NCBI GenBank assembly: GCA_900545815.1
Contig: URAM01000019.1
Location: 1-41,336 of the forward strand
Direction: 5' to 3'
DNA length: 41,336 bases
Source: an uncultured Eubacteriales bacterium
GTDB taxonomy: Bacteria; Bacillota; Clostridia; Oscillospirales; Oscillospiraceae
Below, in pieces: positions 21,150-28,391 of the stretch. The number at the start of each line of letters is the position of its first letter. The first letter of the stretch is position 1. The position numbers and the translations under genes are program-made. Under the pieces are notes generated by a model. That model made no database searches, was not told the DNA's origin, and was given only the letters and a program-made list of their open reading frames with translations.

Positions 21150-21872
21150 ATGACCGCAATCTTATTCTCTGCCTTGGCGGCTCTGGGCGGCGGCCTGGTC
21201 ATGGGTGTGACCGGGTTTGGCGCAGGCATGGTGATCATGATGGTGCTGCCCGTTTTCTACAGCCTGACGGAGAGTGCCGCCATCTCCGGCGTTGTCTGCA
21301 CTGTCCTCAACGCCCAGATGGCTATCCGCTATTGGAAGCATATCCACTTCCAAACCCTCGTTGCCCCCACCATCGCCTACATGATCCTCTGTGCCCTCCT
21401 GATCCGCTTCTCCACCGAGGTAGATCAATCGCTCATCCAAAAGGGGTTTGGCATCTTTCTGATCTGTCTGTGCATTGACTCCCTTTTTTTACAAAAGGAG
21501 AATCGCCCGCACAAGAAGAACCTCGTCCTGTCCATCCTCTGTATCGCCTTCTCCGCCGTTTTTGACAGCTTCTTCTCCATCGGCGGCCCGCTGTTGGTAA
21601 TCTACTTCATGGCTCGCACCGACTCTACCAAGGCGTACATGGGCACCATCCAGGCATTCTTTTTTATCAACTACGCCTATAGCAGTGTTGTCCGTGTCAT
21701 CAACGGCATCCTGCTTCCGTCCCATCTGGCGGTCACCTTGGTGTGCAGTGTAGCCGTTTTGCTGGGGGGCGTCATTGCCCAAAAGCTGGTGAGCCGGCTG
21801 GATGAACAGATGGTGCGCAAGCTCATCTATATCATGATCGGGGTCAGCGGCGTGTGGAATCTCCTCAATTAG
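21150..21872 (+). CDS. TauE/SafE-family anion permease
   Basis: A 240-residue membrane protein with about eight hydrophobic segments, of the TauE/SafE (DUF81) family of sulfite, sulfoacetate and related organic anion exporters. Family signatures are the Gly-rich GGGLVMGVTGFGAGMVIMMV at the N-terminus and the repeat-like DSFFSIGGPLLVIYFMARTD in the middle. ATG at 21150 lies 10 bases after GGGAGGAAAC; an in-frame upstream ATG at 21087 would add a very polar stretch and has no ribosome site. The substrate cannot be told from sequence. It lies between pckA and an acetyltransferase with its own promoter. Confidence 0.9.
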   Translation: MTAILFSALAALGGGLVMGVTGFGAGMVIMMVLPVFYSLTESAAISGVVCTVLNAQMAIRYWKHIHFQTLVAPTIAYMILCALLIRFSTEVDQSLIQKGFGIFLICLCIDSLFLQKENRPHKKNLVLSILCIAFSAVFDSFFSIGGPLLVIYFMARTDSTKAYMGTIQAFFFINYAYSSVVRVINGILLPSHLAVTLVCSVAVLLGGVIAQKLVSRLDEQMVRKLIYIMIGVSGVWNLLN

Positions 21873-21874
21873 CT

Positions 21875-21903
21875 TTACCGAATCGAGTTTTCTGTGGTAT
21901 CAT
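21875..21903 (+). promoter_or_regulatory. Promoter of the GNAT gene
   Basis: TTACCG (21875-21880) and TATCAT (21898-21903), spacer 17, just after the previous stop codon. The -10 block GTGGTATCAT recurs at the P1-peptidase promoter (23181-23190). Confidence 0.6.
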
Positions 21904-21936
21904 GACCACAAAGGAACCCGGAAGGAGAGAAAGAAC

Positions 21937-22470
21937 ATGACCCACATCCGCAAAGCCATCCAGGCGGACATCCCCGCCGTGACCGCCATCTATGACCACA
22001 TCCTGACCGAGGAAGAAGCCGGTCGTGCCACCGTTGGCTGGATCCGCGGCGTCTATCCCACCCGTCAAACCGCCCAGGACGCCTTGGACGCCGGTGACCT
22101 GTTCGTATTGGAGTCAGGCGGCGTGGCAGCAGCAGCGGCTAAGATCAACCAGATCCAAGTGCCCGAATACGCCAACGCCCAGTGGCGTTATCCGGATGCG
22201 CCGGAAGGGGAGATCATGGTGCTGCACACCCTGGTGGTGGAGCCGGCACAGGCAGGGAGGGGGTATGGCAGCGCCTTTGTCCAGTTCTACGAGGACTACG
22301 CCAGAGAATACGGCTGTTCCTACCTGCGCATGGACACCAATGCCCAAAACCAGGCCGCCCGAAAGCTCTACGCCCACCTGGGTTATTGGGAGTCCGGCAT
22401 CGTGGATTGTAACTTCAACGGCATCCCCGGCGTGGCGCTGGTGTGCTTGGAGAAAAAACTCAATCGATAA
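21937..22470 (+). CDS. GNAT-family N-acetyltransferase
   Basis: A 177-residue acetyltransferase of the GNAT fold that moves an acetyl group from acetyl-CoA to an amine. Motif A appears as HTLVVEPAQAGRGYGSAFV, with the pyrophosphate loop AGRGYG, and motif B as DTNAQNQAARKLYAHLGY. The N-terminus (TAIYDHILTEEEAG) is unlike RimI, so a small-molecule substrate is more likely than a ribosomal protein. GGAAGGAGAG lies before ATG. It is a single-gene unit closed by the strong terminator at 22513-22551, with an extra hairpin TTCCGCCC/GGGCGGAA at 22482-22500. Confidence 0.9.
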   Translation: MTHIRKAIQADIPAVTAIYDHILTEEEAGRATVGWIRGVYPTRQTAQDALDAGDLFVLESGGVAAAAAKINQIQVPEYANAQWRYPDAPEGEIMVLHTLVVEPAQAGRGYGSAFVQFYEDYAREYGCSYLRMDTNAQNQAARKLYAHLGYWESGIVDCNFNGIPGVALVCLEKKLNR

Positions 22471-22512
22471 GTCTCACAGAGTTCCGCCCTCTGGGCGGAA
22501 TAAAGTTCCATT

Positions 22513-22551
22513 AAAAAACACGGAAGAAATCAACTTTCTTCCGTGTTTTTT
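22513..22551. terminator. Bidirectional terminator between the GNAT gene and trxA
   Basis: AAAAAACACGGAAGAAA (22513-22529) pairs perfectly with TTTCTTCCGTGTTTTTT (22535-22551). It stands between convergent genes, 5 bases from the trxA stop codon. Confidence 0.92.
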
Positions 22552-22555
22552 GTGT

Positions 22556-22879
22556 TTATTCGGCGTCAATCAGCTTCAGCAAGTCCAAAATGGTCTCCTT
22601 GGACTGGACACCCACCAGCTTTTTCAGCAGCTTGCCGTTCCGGAAGAACAGCAGGGTGGGAATGCTGAAGATCTGATAGTCGCCCACCAGCTGAAACTCC
22701 TCGTCGATGTTGACCTTGCAGATCTTCATCTGGTTGGGACGTTCCATGATGATCTCGTTGAGAATGGGGGTCTGCGCCATACAGGGGCCGCACCAGTACG
22801 CCCAGAAATCCACCAGCACCGGCAGATCAGATTGCAGCACTTCCTGTTCAAAATTGGCTTTCGTTACGGCAATGGACAT
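22556..22879 (-). CDS. trxA: Thioredoxin
   Basis: A 107-residue thioredoxin with the redox site FWAYWCGPCMAQTP (Cys at about residues 30 and 33) and the cis-Pro loop IFSIPTLLFF. It reduces disulfides in target proteins. The usual TrxA fold length is kept. Nineteen bases upstream lies the ferredoxin-thioredoxin reductase-like gene, under one promoter at 23129-23157. The pairing suggests this thioredoxin is reduced by ferredoxin and not, or not only, by an NADPH-dependent reductase. AAAGGAGTC lies before ATG. Confidence 0.95.
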   Translation of the reverse strand: MSIAVTKANFEQEVLQSDLPVLVDFWAYWCGPCMAQTPILNEIIMERPNQMKICKVNIDEEFQLVGDYQIFSIPTLLFFRNGKLLKKLVGVQSKETILDLLKLIDAE

Positions 22880-22897
22880 ATCAAAGACTCCTTTCTG

Positions 22898-23098
22898 TCA
22901 TTCCAGGGACTTGTAGTAGAGCAGACAGTGGCAGTACCCCTCAAAGTTAGGGTCGGCTATCTGTGCCCGAAATTCCTGGCAGATACATTTGTTCTCCTCT
23001 GTCCGGGCGATCCGGCAGGGACAGTACCCGCCTGTGCGCCGCAGTCCTTCCTGGACGCGGGCGACTACTTCAGGGTCAGGGTTGAGGGTGACCTTCAT
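22898..23098 (-). CDS. Ferredoxin-thioredoxin reductase catalytic-chain homologue (short)
   Basis: A 66-residue protein with the FTR catalytic-chain pattern YCPCRIARTEENKCICQEF and GYCHCLLYY: three Cys pairs (CPC, CIC, CHC) that in the plant and cyanobacterial enzyme hold a 4Fe-4S cluster next to a redox disulfide. It would pass electrons from ferredoxin to thioredoxin. It is much shorter than the plant-type chain (about 110) and has Ile in the middle motif where Pro is usual. ATG at 23098 fits the AGGAGG with 9-base spacing better than the TTG two codons up. It is first in the operon with trxA. Confidence 0.88.
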   Translation of the reverse strand: MKVTLNPDPEVVARVQEGLRRTGGYCPCRIARTEENKCICQEFRAQIADPNFEGYCHCLLYYKSLE

Positions 23099-23128
23099 CG
23101 GCAAACACCTCCTCGTATTCTTATCCCT

Positions 23129-23157
23129 ATCATACCCGATTTCCCACCGGAAAGCAA
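23129..23157 (-). promoter_or_regulatory. Promoter of the FTR-trxA operon
   Basis: Minus strand TTGCTT (23152-23157) and TATGAT (23129-23134), spacer 17. It is back to back with the P1-peptidase promoter, the two -35 boxes being 4 bases apart. Confidence 0.75.
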
Positions 23158-23161
23158 TGGT

Positions 23162-23190
23162 TTGCGGTGACGGGAAAAGTGTGGTATCAT
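23162..23190 (+). promoter_or_regulatory. Promoter of the P1 peptidase gene
   Basis: TTGCGG (23162-23167) and TATCAT (23185-23190), spacer 17. A short leader follows, with AAAGGAG before the ATG. Confidence 0.65.
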
Positions 23191-23223
23191 CAAAAAAACA
23201 TCTAGATCAAAGGAGTTGTCCCT

Positions 23224-24183
23224 ATGAACCATATCCCCATCACGGACATCCAGGGCATCCGCTTCGGCAACGCCCAGAACCAACAGGCCATGACCGGTGT
23301 CACCGTCGTCCTGTTCGACCGCTCCAACACCGGCGGCATTGACATCAGCGGCGGCGGCCCCGCCTCTCGGGAGACCGGCCTGCTCTCGCCCCTGTCCAAC
23401 TCCAATTCCCTCAATGCCCTCGTCCTCTCCGGAGGCTCCGCCTTCGGCCTGGACGCCTCCACCGGCGTCATGGGCTACCTGGAGGAGCATCACATGGGCT
23501 ACCACGTCCTCAACACCACCATCCCCCTGGTCTGCCAGTCCTGTATCTTCGACCTGGGGCTAGGCGACGGCACCACCCGCCCCGACGCCGCCATGGGTTA
23601 CGCCGCCTGTGTGGACGCCGAGGGGAACCACCCTCGTTCCGGTATCGTAGGTGCTGGCACCGGCGCAGCGGTAGGCAAGGTCTGCGGCATCGGGCAGGGG
23701 GAGAAATCCGGCATCGGCTATGCCGCCTTGGAGGTCAACGGCTTGCAGGTGGGCGCCGTGGCGGTGGTCAACGCCTTCGGCGACATCTTCGACCACCAAA
23801 CCGGACAAAAGCTCGCCGGTATGCGCACCCCCGACCGCACCGCCTACACCAGCGCCGCCCAGGCCCTCTATCAGCAGCAGGAACCCCAGCCCGCCGGCGC
23901 CAACACCACCTTGGGCGCTGTCTTTACCAACGCAGCCTTCAGTCAGGCGGAGATGAACAAGATCGCTTCCATGGCGCGTGCCGCCTTCGGCCGCTGCATC
24001 AATCCAGTGGGCACCATGATCGACGGGGATACCATCTACGCCTTCTCCCTTGGGGAGGTTCCGGCGGACATCAGCGCCGTGGGTGCGCTGGCGGCGGAGG
24101 CGCTGGCGTTCGCCATTGAGGACGCGGTGAAAAGTTCTAAGATGGAGGAGGACAAATTCCTGGGGCTGATCTGCGGGGAGTGA
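23224..24183 (+). CDS. P1 family (DmpA/NylC-like) N-terminal nucleophile hydrolase
   Basis: A 319-residue member of peptidase family S58, self-processing aminopeptidases or amidases such as DmpA, BapA and the nylon oligomer hydrolase NylC. The proenzyme is expected to cut itself before the nucleophile; GANTTLGAVFTNAAFS (about residues 231-246) has the Asn-Thr step used in the NylC branch. The N-terminal half carries ITDIQGIRFGNAQ, SGGGPASRET and ALVLSGGSAFGLDA, typical of the family. Natural substrates are mostly unknown. It is a single-gene unit followed by the repeat cluster. Confidence 0.93.
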   Translation: MNHIPITDIQGIRFGNAQNQQAMTGVTVVLFDRSNTGGIDISGGGPASRETGLLSPLSNSNSLNALVLSGGSAFGLDASTGVMGYLEEHHMGYHVLNTTIPLVCQSCIFDLGLGDGTTRPDAAMGYAACVDAEGNHPRSGIVGAGTGAAVGKVCGIGQGEKSGIGYAALEVNGLQVGAVAVVNAFGDIFDHQTGQKLAGMRTPDRTAYTSAAQALYQQQEPQPAGANTTLGAVFTNAAFSQAEMNKIASMARAAFGRCINPVGTMIDGDTIYAFSLGEVPADISAVGALAAEALAFAIEDAVKSSKMEEDKFLGLICGE

Positions 24184-24207
24184 CCGGATTTCACCGACCG
24201 TTCCATA

Positions 24208-24341
24208 GTCTCCCCTGTGTAAGGGAAGGTGACACGGAGCAAAATCTTCCAGCCTCCCCTGTGCAAGGGGAGGTGGCATGGAGCAAAATCTTCCAGCCTC
24301 CCCTGTGCAAGGGGAGGTGGCACGCAGTGCCGGAGGGGTTG
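24208..24341 (+). repeat. Tandem 44-base palindromic repeat (about three units)
   Basis: Units start at 24208, 24252 and 24296 with a period of 44. The core CCTCCCCT-GTGCA-AGGGGAGG forms a hairpin, followed by TGGCATGGAGCAAAATCTTC and CA. The third unit leaves the period after the hairpin (CACGCAGTGCCGGAGGGGTTG), and the first has decayed arms. The reading frames that cross this stretch are produced by the repeat; 24184-24563 holds no gene. Confidence 0.85.
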
Positions 24342-24385
24342 TCCGGCGAGCGCAGCGCATAGGAAACTGCGCCTTCCCATCTCGC

Positions 24386-24452
24386 TGTACCAGCCCGGCA
24401 ATCCCTCAGTCAGCCGTTGCGGCTGACAGCTCCCTTTACACAAGGGAGCCGA
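24386..24452 (-). repeat. Dispersed palindromic repeat, inverted copy
   Basis: Read on the minus strand: GGCTCCCTTGTGTAAAGGGA, GCTGTCAGCC, GGCTGACTGAGGGATTGCC and GGGCTGGTAC. It has the same order of hairpins as the copies at 4823 and 27657, in the opposite orientation. Confidence 0.8.
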
Positions 24453-24492
24453 TCAAATACAACCGAATCACAAACAGTTACACCCCCACAAT

Positions 24493-24521
24493 TTGACACA
24501 CAGCCGAAATCAAGGTATACT
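24493..24521 (+). promoter_or_regulatory. Promoter of ftsE-ftsX-hydrolase
   Basis: TTGACA (24493-24498) and TATACT (24516-24521), spacer 17; expected start near 24528, 36 bases before the ftsE ATG. Confidence 0.8.
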
Positions 24522-24563
24522 TAAAAAGAATGTAACTTTACCATTGGAATCGCAGGAAACACT

Positions 24564-25244
24564 ATGATACGTTTTACCAACGTCAATAAAATATACGACA
24601 ACGGCACCCACGCCATCAAAGGCGTCTCCTTCCTGGTGGACAACGGGGAGTTCGTCTTTCTCGTCGGCCCCTCCGGCTCCGGCAAATCCACCATCCTGAA
24701 ACTGCTCACCGCTGAGGAACCGATCAGTCGGGGCAGTGCCGTGGTGGATGGCTTCGACCTGCGCCACATCCAGCCCAGCCGCATTCCCCTGCTCCGTCGG
24801 CGGGTGGGAGTGGTCTATCAGGACTTCCGGCTCATCAAAAATAAGACCGTGGAGGAAAACTTGTCGTTTGCCATGCGGGTCATCAACGCACCCCGCAAGA
24901 CCATTCCGGAACGGGTTCACTATGTGCTGGACTTGGTGGGTCTGGTGGAGAAAAAGGAGTGCTTCCCTACGGAGCTGTCCGGTGGGGAACAACAGCGGGT
25001 GGCCATCGCCCGAGCGCTCATCAACAATCCCAGCACCATCGTGGCCGATGAGCCCACCGGCAACCTGGATCCGGAACGGAGCCTGGAGATCATGATGCTC
25101 TTAGAGCGCATCAACCAGCTGGGGACTACCATTTTGGTGGTCACCCACGAGCGGCAGCTGGTCAATCAGTTCAATAAGCGGGTGATCTACCTGGAGGCGG
25201 GGCGGATCGTCAGCGATCAAGAAAACGGGTGTTACGACATATGA
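24564..25244 (+). CDS. ftsE: Cell division ATP-binding protein FtsE
   Basis: A 226-residue ABC ATPase, the cytoplasmic half of FtsEX. Walker A is LVGPSGSGKSTILKLL, the Q-loop is VVYQDFRLI, the signature is ELSGGEQQRVAIARAL, Walker B is TIVADEPTGNLD and the switch His is in VVTHERQL. FtsEX does not transport; ATP use in FtsE is passed through FtsX to switch on peptidoglycan hydrolases outside. Its stop overlaps the ftsX start (ATGA). There is little ribosome-site sequence before ATG (CAGGAAAC). Confidence 0.95.
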   Translation: MIRFTNVNKIYDNGTHAIKGVSFLVDNGEFVFLVGPSGSGKSTILKLLTAEEPISRGSAVVDGFDLRHIQPSRIPLLRRRVGVVYQDFRLIKNKTVEENLSFAMRVINAPRKTIPERVHYVLDLVGLVEKKECFPTELSGGEQQRVAIARALINNPSTIVADEPTGNLDPERSLEIMMLLERINQLGTTILVVTHERQLVNQFNKRVIYLEAGRIVSDQENGCYDI

Positions 25245-26128
25245 CAAGAACCAACGCCGGATATTACATCCAAGAGGGCTTCCGTGGCCTGCGCAGCCAC
25301 GGCTTCTTTACCTTCGCCGCCATCGGCATCATCGCCGCCTGCCTCATCATCACCGGCAGCATCGCCTTGGTGGCGGTCAATTTAAATTACAACCTGAACC
25401 AGCTCATGGAGGAAAATGAAATTTTGGCCTATGTGGACGAGCGCTATTCCGCCAAACAGACCAAAGCCCTCCAAAGTGAGCTGTCCAGCCTGGACAATAT
25501 CGCCTCCTGCCAGTTCATCAGCAAGGAGGAAGCTATGGACAGCTACCTGGACGGTCTGGAGGACGATGCCCTCTACGCCGACCTGCCCGCCTCCGTCCTG
25601 CGGGATCGCTACGCCCTACAGGTCACCGATATCACCCAGCTGACCACCACCATCGCAGAGGTGGAGCAGGTGAAGGGGGTGGTCAAGGTCTCGGCAGCCT
25701 TGGATGTGGCCAACGGCTTCGTCACCGTCCGCAATGTGGCCGTGGGCGTCACCGTCATCCTGCTCAGCGTCCTCCTGGTGGTCTCCTTCTTCATCATCTC
25801 CAACGCCATCAAAATGGCCATGGCGCGGCGGGAGGAGGAAATTGCCATCATGAAGATGGTGGGCGCCACCAACGCCTTCGTCCGCTGGCCCTTTGTAGTG
25901 GAAGGGTTGGTGTTGGGCATCGCCAGTGCCATCGTGGCCAGCGCCCTTCAGTGGGGCATCTACTCCCTTATCACCCAGGCCGTTAACCACTACAGCCACA
26001 TCCGTCTGGTGAGCATCCTGCCCTACCAGACCTTGGCGCTGCCCGTGTCCTGTGTCTACTTGGGCATCGGCCTGCTGGTGGGTGTGTGCGGCAGCCTCAT
26101 CACCATCCGAAAATTCCTACGAGTTTGA
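25241..26128 (+). CDS. ftsX: Cell division protein FtsX
   Basis: A 295-residue membrane protein with four transmembrane helices: one after the short N-terminal tail (FFTFAAIGIIAACLIITG), then an extracellular domain (about 55-165) and three helices in the C-terminal half. NAIKMAMARREEEIAIMKMV is the conserved coupling region to FtsE. The extracellular loop should touch the coiled coil of the hydrolase encoded next. ATG at 25241 overlaps the ftsE stop; an upstream in-frame ATG would start inside ftsE and is less likely. Confidence 0.95.
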   Translation: MTRTNAGYYIQEGFRGLRSHGFFTFAAIGIIAACLIITGSIALVAVNLNYNLNQLMEENEILAYVDERYSAKQTKALQSELSSLDNIASCQFISKEEAMDSYLDGLEDDALYADLPASVLRDRYALQVTDITQLTTTIAEVEQVKGVVKVSAALDVANGFVTVRNVAVGVTVILLSVLLVVSFFIISNAIKMAMARREEEIAIMKMVGATNAFVRWPFVVEGLVLGIASAIVASALQWGIYSLITQAVNHYSHIRLVSILPYQTLALPVSCVYLGIGLLVGVCGSLITIRKFLRV

Positions 26129-26150
26129 TAGAGCAAGGAGAGATCAGCCT

Positions 26151-27566
26151 ATGGGCAGCATCACACGAGGTACCAAACCGAAAAAACAACCCCACCAGGG
26201 ACGGAGCAAAGCCGTCCGTGTTCTAGCCATCCTGTTGGCGCTGCTGTTGCTGGTGCCGCTGGTCATGCAGATCGTCCAGGTGGCCTCCTACGCCGTCACC
26301 CAGCAGGAGATTGACAGTCTGGCCAGCCAGCAGGCACAGTTGGAGGGGCAGAAAGGCAAGCTCCAAACCCAGCTGGACAAGCTCAGCAAGCAGGAGAACA
26401 GCGCCGCCGACCGGTGCAGCGTCCTCAACGACCAGATCGACCTGCTCAATCAGCAGGTGGACAATACCCGTGCCATGGTGGACGATTACACCAAGCAGGT
26501 CAAGGCCAGCCAGAAGGAGCTGAAGGCAGCCAAGGCAGAGGAGGAAAAGTACTATGACCTGTTCTGCCAGCGGGTGCGGAACATGGAGGAGAACGGCTCC
26601 ACCTCCTATTGGCAGATTTTATTTGGCGCCTCTGACTTCTCCGACCTGCTGGATCGGGCATCCTTTGTCAGCAGCGTCATGGAGTACGACAACGACGTGT
26701 TGGACGGCCTGGAACAGGCGCGGAAGAAGGTGGACGCCACCACCCAGGCGCTGCAGGAGAAAAAGGCCGGCAAGGAGGAAGCGCTCCGCAAGCTGGAAGC
26801 CCAGCAGCAGGAGATCAATACCACCGCCCAGCAGGCGGAAGCAGCCTTGCAGGAGATTCGGGACAACCGGAGCACCTACAGCACCCAGCTCAGCCAGATG
26901 AACGCCCAGACCGAGGAACTGGCGCAGGACATCGTCACTGCCAAATCCGCCTACGCAGCGGAGCAGAAGGCGGCTGCCGAGGAAGCCAAGCGCCAGCAGA
27001 AAGCGGCGGAAGCGGAGCAGAAACGGCAGGAGGAGGCCAGAAGGGAACCGGAAGCCCAGCAGAAGCCCTCCAAGACGGACAAGAATCAGAACAAGGACAA
27101 CAATAACAGCAACAAGAACGACCAGCAGAAACCCTCCAAGGAGGAACCGAAAAAGGAACCCACCAAGGAGCCGGAAAAGCAGACGGAACAGAAACCGGAG
27201 GAGCCCAAACCCTCCAAACCCAGCGTCAGCGGTGCCGCCGTGGCCAATTATGCCATGAAATTCATCGGCGGCAAATACGTCTGGGGCGGCGCCAACCTGG
27301 CCACCGGCGTGGATTGCTCCGGCTTCGTCATGTGCGTCTACCAGCACTTCGGCTATTCCTTGCCCCACTACTCTGAGTCCTTGGCCGGCTGCGGCCGTGG
27401 CGTCAGCTACGCAAACGCCCAGCCAGGGGACATCATCTGCTATCGGGGGCATTGCGGCATCTACATCGGCGGCGGCATGATGGTCAACGCCTTGGGCGCC
27501 AAGTATGGCATTGTGGTCAACCAGGTCAATACCAGCCGACTGACCGCCGTGCGGCGCATTGTGTGA
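26151..27566 (+). CDS. Coiled-coil NlpC/P60 peptidoglycan hydrolase (PcsB/CwlO-like)
   Basis: A 471-residue cell-wall hydrolase. A basic N-terminus and one membrane helix or uncleaved signal (about 22-45, AILLALLLLVPLVMQIV) lead to long coiled coils (about 50-280), a Lys/Pro/Glu/Gln/Asn-rich linker (about 281-360) and a C-terminal NlpC/P60 domain. The catalytic Cys is in GVDCSGFVMCVY and the His in YRGHCGIYIGGGMM. It should cut peptide stems, held inactive until FtsEX pulls on its coiled coil. Streptococcal PcsB uses a CHAP domain; here NlpC/P60 is used, as in Bacillus CwlO. It lies 22 bases after ftsX, in the same operon. Confidence 0.93.
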   Translation: MGSITRGTKPKKQPHQGRSKAVRVLAILLALLLLVPLVMQIVQVASYAVTQQEIDSLASQQAQLEGQKGKLQTQLDKLSKQENSAADRCSVLNDQIDLLNQQVDNTRAMVDDYTKQVKASQKELKAAKAEEEKYYDLFCQRVRNMEENGSTSYWQILFGASDFSDLLDRASFVSSVMEYDNDVLDGLEQARKKVDATTQALQEKKAGKEEALRKLEAQQQEINTTAQQAEAALQEIRDNRSTYSTQLSQMNAQTEELAQDIVTAKSAYAAEQKAAAEEAKRQQKAAEAEQKRQEEARREPEAQQKPSKTDKNQNKDNNNSNKNDQQKPSKEEPKKEPTKEPEKQTEQKPEEPKPSKPSVSGAAVANYAMKFIGGKYVWGGANLATGVDCSGFVMCVYQHFGYSLPHYSESLAGCGRGVSYANAQPGDIICYRGHCGIYIGGGMMVNALGAKYGIVVNQVNTSRLTAVRRIV

Positions 27567-27570
27567 GAAA

Positions 27571-27604
27571 AAAAGAGAGCTTCCGATCAGAAGCTCTCTT
27601 TTCT
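27571..27604 (+). terminator. Terminator of the ftsEX operon
   Basis: AAAAGAGAGCTTC (27571-27583) pairs with GAAGCTCTCTTTT (27590-27602) around CGATCA. Confidence 0.9.
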
Positions 27605-27656
27605 GTTCTGTGCTGCCCAAGGAAGGGAGCCAGCACGCGAAAATTTGCACTTGTCC

Positions 27657-27720
27657 CAGACTCCCTTGTGTAAAGGAGCTGTCAGCGCAGCTGACTGAGG
27701 GATTGCCGGACTCGTACCAC
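27657..27720 (+). repeat. Dispersed palindromic repeat, copy 4 (short)
   Basis: CAGACTCCCTTGTGTAAAGG, AGCTGTCAGC, GCAGCTGACTGAGGGATTGCC and GGACTCGTACCAC. It lacks the GACGG...CCTG front of copies 1 and 2. It lies between the ftsEX terminator and the end of the thioesterase gene. Confidence 0.8.
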
Positions 27721-27735
27721 AAAAGGGAAGTGGCA

Positions 27736-28206
27736 TCAAGCCTTCGGCATAGGAGGTCTTGGCGACAGATGATACACCCCTGCCGTGGTCACGCACAGCT
27801 GACCGGACTGCTGCCATGCTTCCGCTGCACAGTAGGCCAGCGTCCTGCCTACCTTTTGCAGGGTCACTTTCACATACAGCGTTTTCCCCAGCTGCACCGG
27901 CTGTAGATAGGAGGTCTGCAAGGACACCGTGACGATGATGGGATGGTCGGTGCTGTAGCAGTCGATGGCGCTGCCCTGGGCGCAGTCCAGCATGGCCGCC
28001 ACAATGCCGCCGTGCCCCATCCCGTGGGGATTGCCAAAGCGGGGCTCCATATCAAAGGCGTAGGTGATGGTCTGATGTTCCCAATCGCAGGAGACGAAAT
28101 TGGGGGGAATCTGCCGGTCAAAATCGTTGGGGTTGGCATGGGTCAGATGCTCCCGTACCGTTCGGAAGCGTGTTTCGATCTGCTGATTTCTCTCTTGTAC
28201 CGTCAT
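27736..28206 (-). CDS. PaaI-type hotdog-fold acyl-CoA thioesterase
   Basis: A 156-residue single hotdog domain. The PaaI-type signature is GNPHGMGHGGIVAAMLDCAQ with the helix AMLDCAQGSAID, followed by strands VTVSLQTSYLQPVQLGKTLY. Such proteins hydrolyse acyl-CoA thioesters as a tetramer; the acyl group is not evident. The gene is alone on the minus strand. A terminator-like hairpin (28249-28263 with T run 28239-28246) lies in its leader, just after a TATAAT box at 28277-28282, which suggests attenuation or a short RNA. GAGG lies 9 bases before ATG. Confidence 0.88.
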   Translation of the reverse strand: MTVQERNQQIETRFRTVREHLTHANPNDFDRQIPPNFVSCDWEHQTITYAFDMEPRFGNPHGMGHGGIVAAMLDCAQGSAIDCYSTDHPIIVTVSLQTSYLQPVQLGKTLYVKVTLQKVGRTLAYCAAEAWQQSGQLCVTTAGVYHLSPRPPMPKA

Positions 28207-28238
28207 GAAGTTTGCCTCGCTTTACCTAGTCTGTTCCA

Positions 28239-28282
28239 GAAAAAAACAGGCGTCCGAGACGCCGCTATTTGGATTCATTATA
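28239..28282 (-). promoter_or_regulatory. Thioesterase promoter region with promoter-proximal terminator hairpin
   Basis: Minus strand: TATAAT at 28277-28282 with only a weak -35 (TTTTCT). Right after the expected start comes GGCGTC-TCG-GACGCC (28249-28263) and then seven T residues (28239-28246): a compact intrinsic terminator 33 bases before the gene. Confidence 0.55.
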
Positions 28283-28336
28283 ACACGCTGCCAGCCAAAA
28301 GAAAAGAAAGAAACGGATCCTTTTCCAGGCGGACTA

Positions 28337-28365
28337 TTGTATTTATCTGCAAAAGACGATATAAT
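28337..28365 (+). promoter_or_regulatory. Promoter of apgM-DUF1015-ispE
   Basis: TTGTAT (28337-28342) and TATAAT (28360-28365), spacer 17. Expected start near 28372 gives a leader of about 140 bases. Confidence 0.75.
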
Positions 28366-28391
28366 GAAACACATAAGTTCGCAGCGTCAAA

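Noticed and set aside
22025..23170. 381-residue frame through the GNAT gene and opposite trxA
   Set aside because: It crosses two real genes and a strong bidirectional terminator. Its sequence is low-complexity and unlike any protein.
24208..24341. Possible CRISPR array (regular 44-base period)
   Set aside because: The whole unit repeats, not repeats with unique spacers; there are no cas genes.
24180..24496. Several overlapping short frames on both strands
   Set aside because: All are produced by the palindromic repeats and repeat the same peptide fragments (SSLPCARGG, FQPPLCKGRWH).
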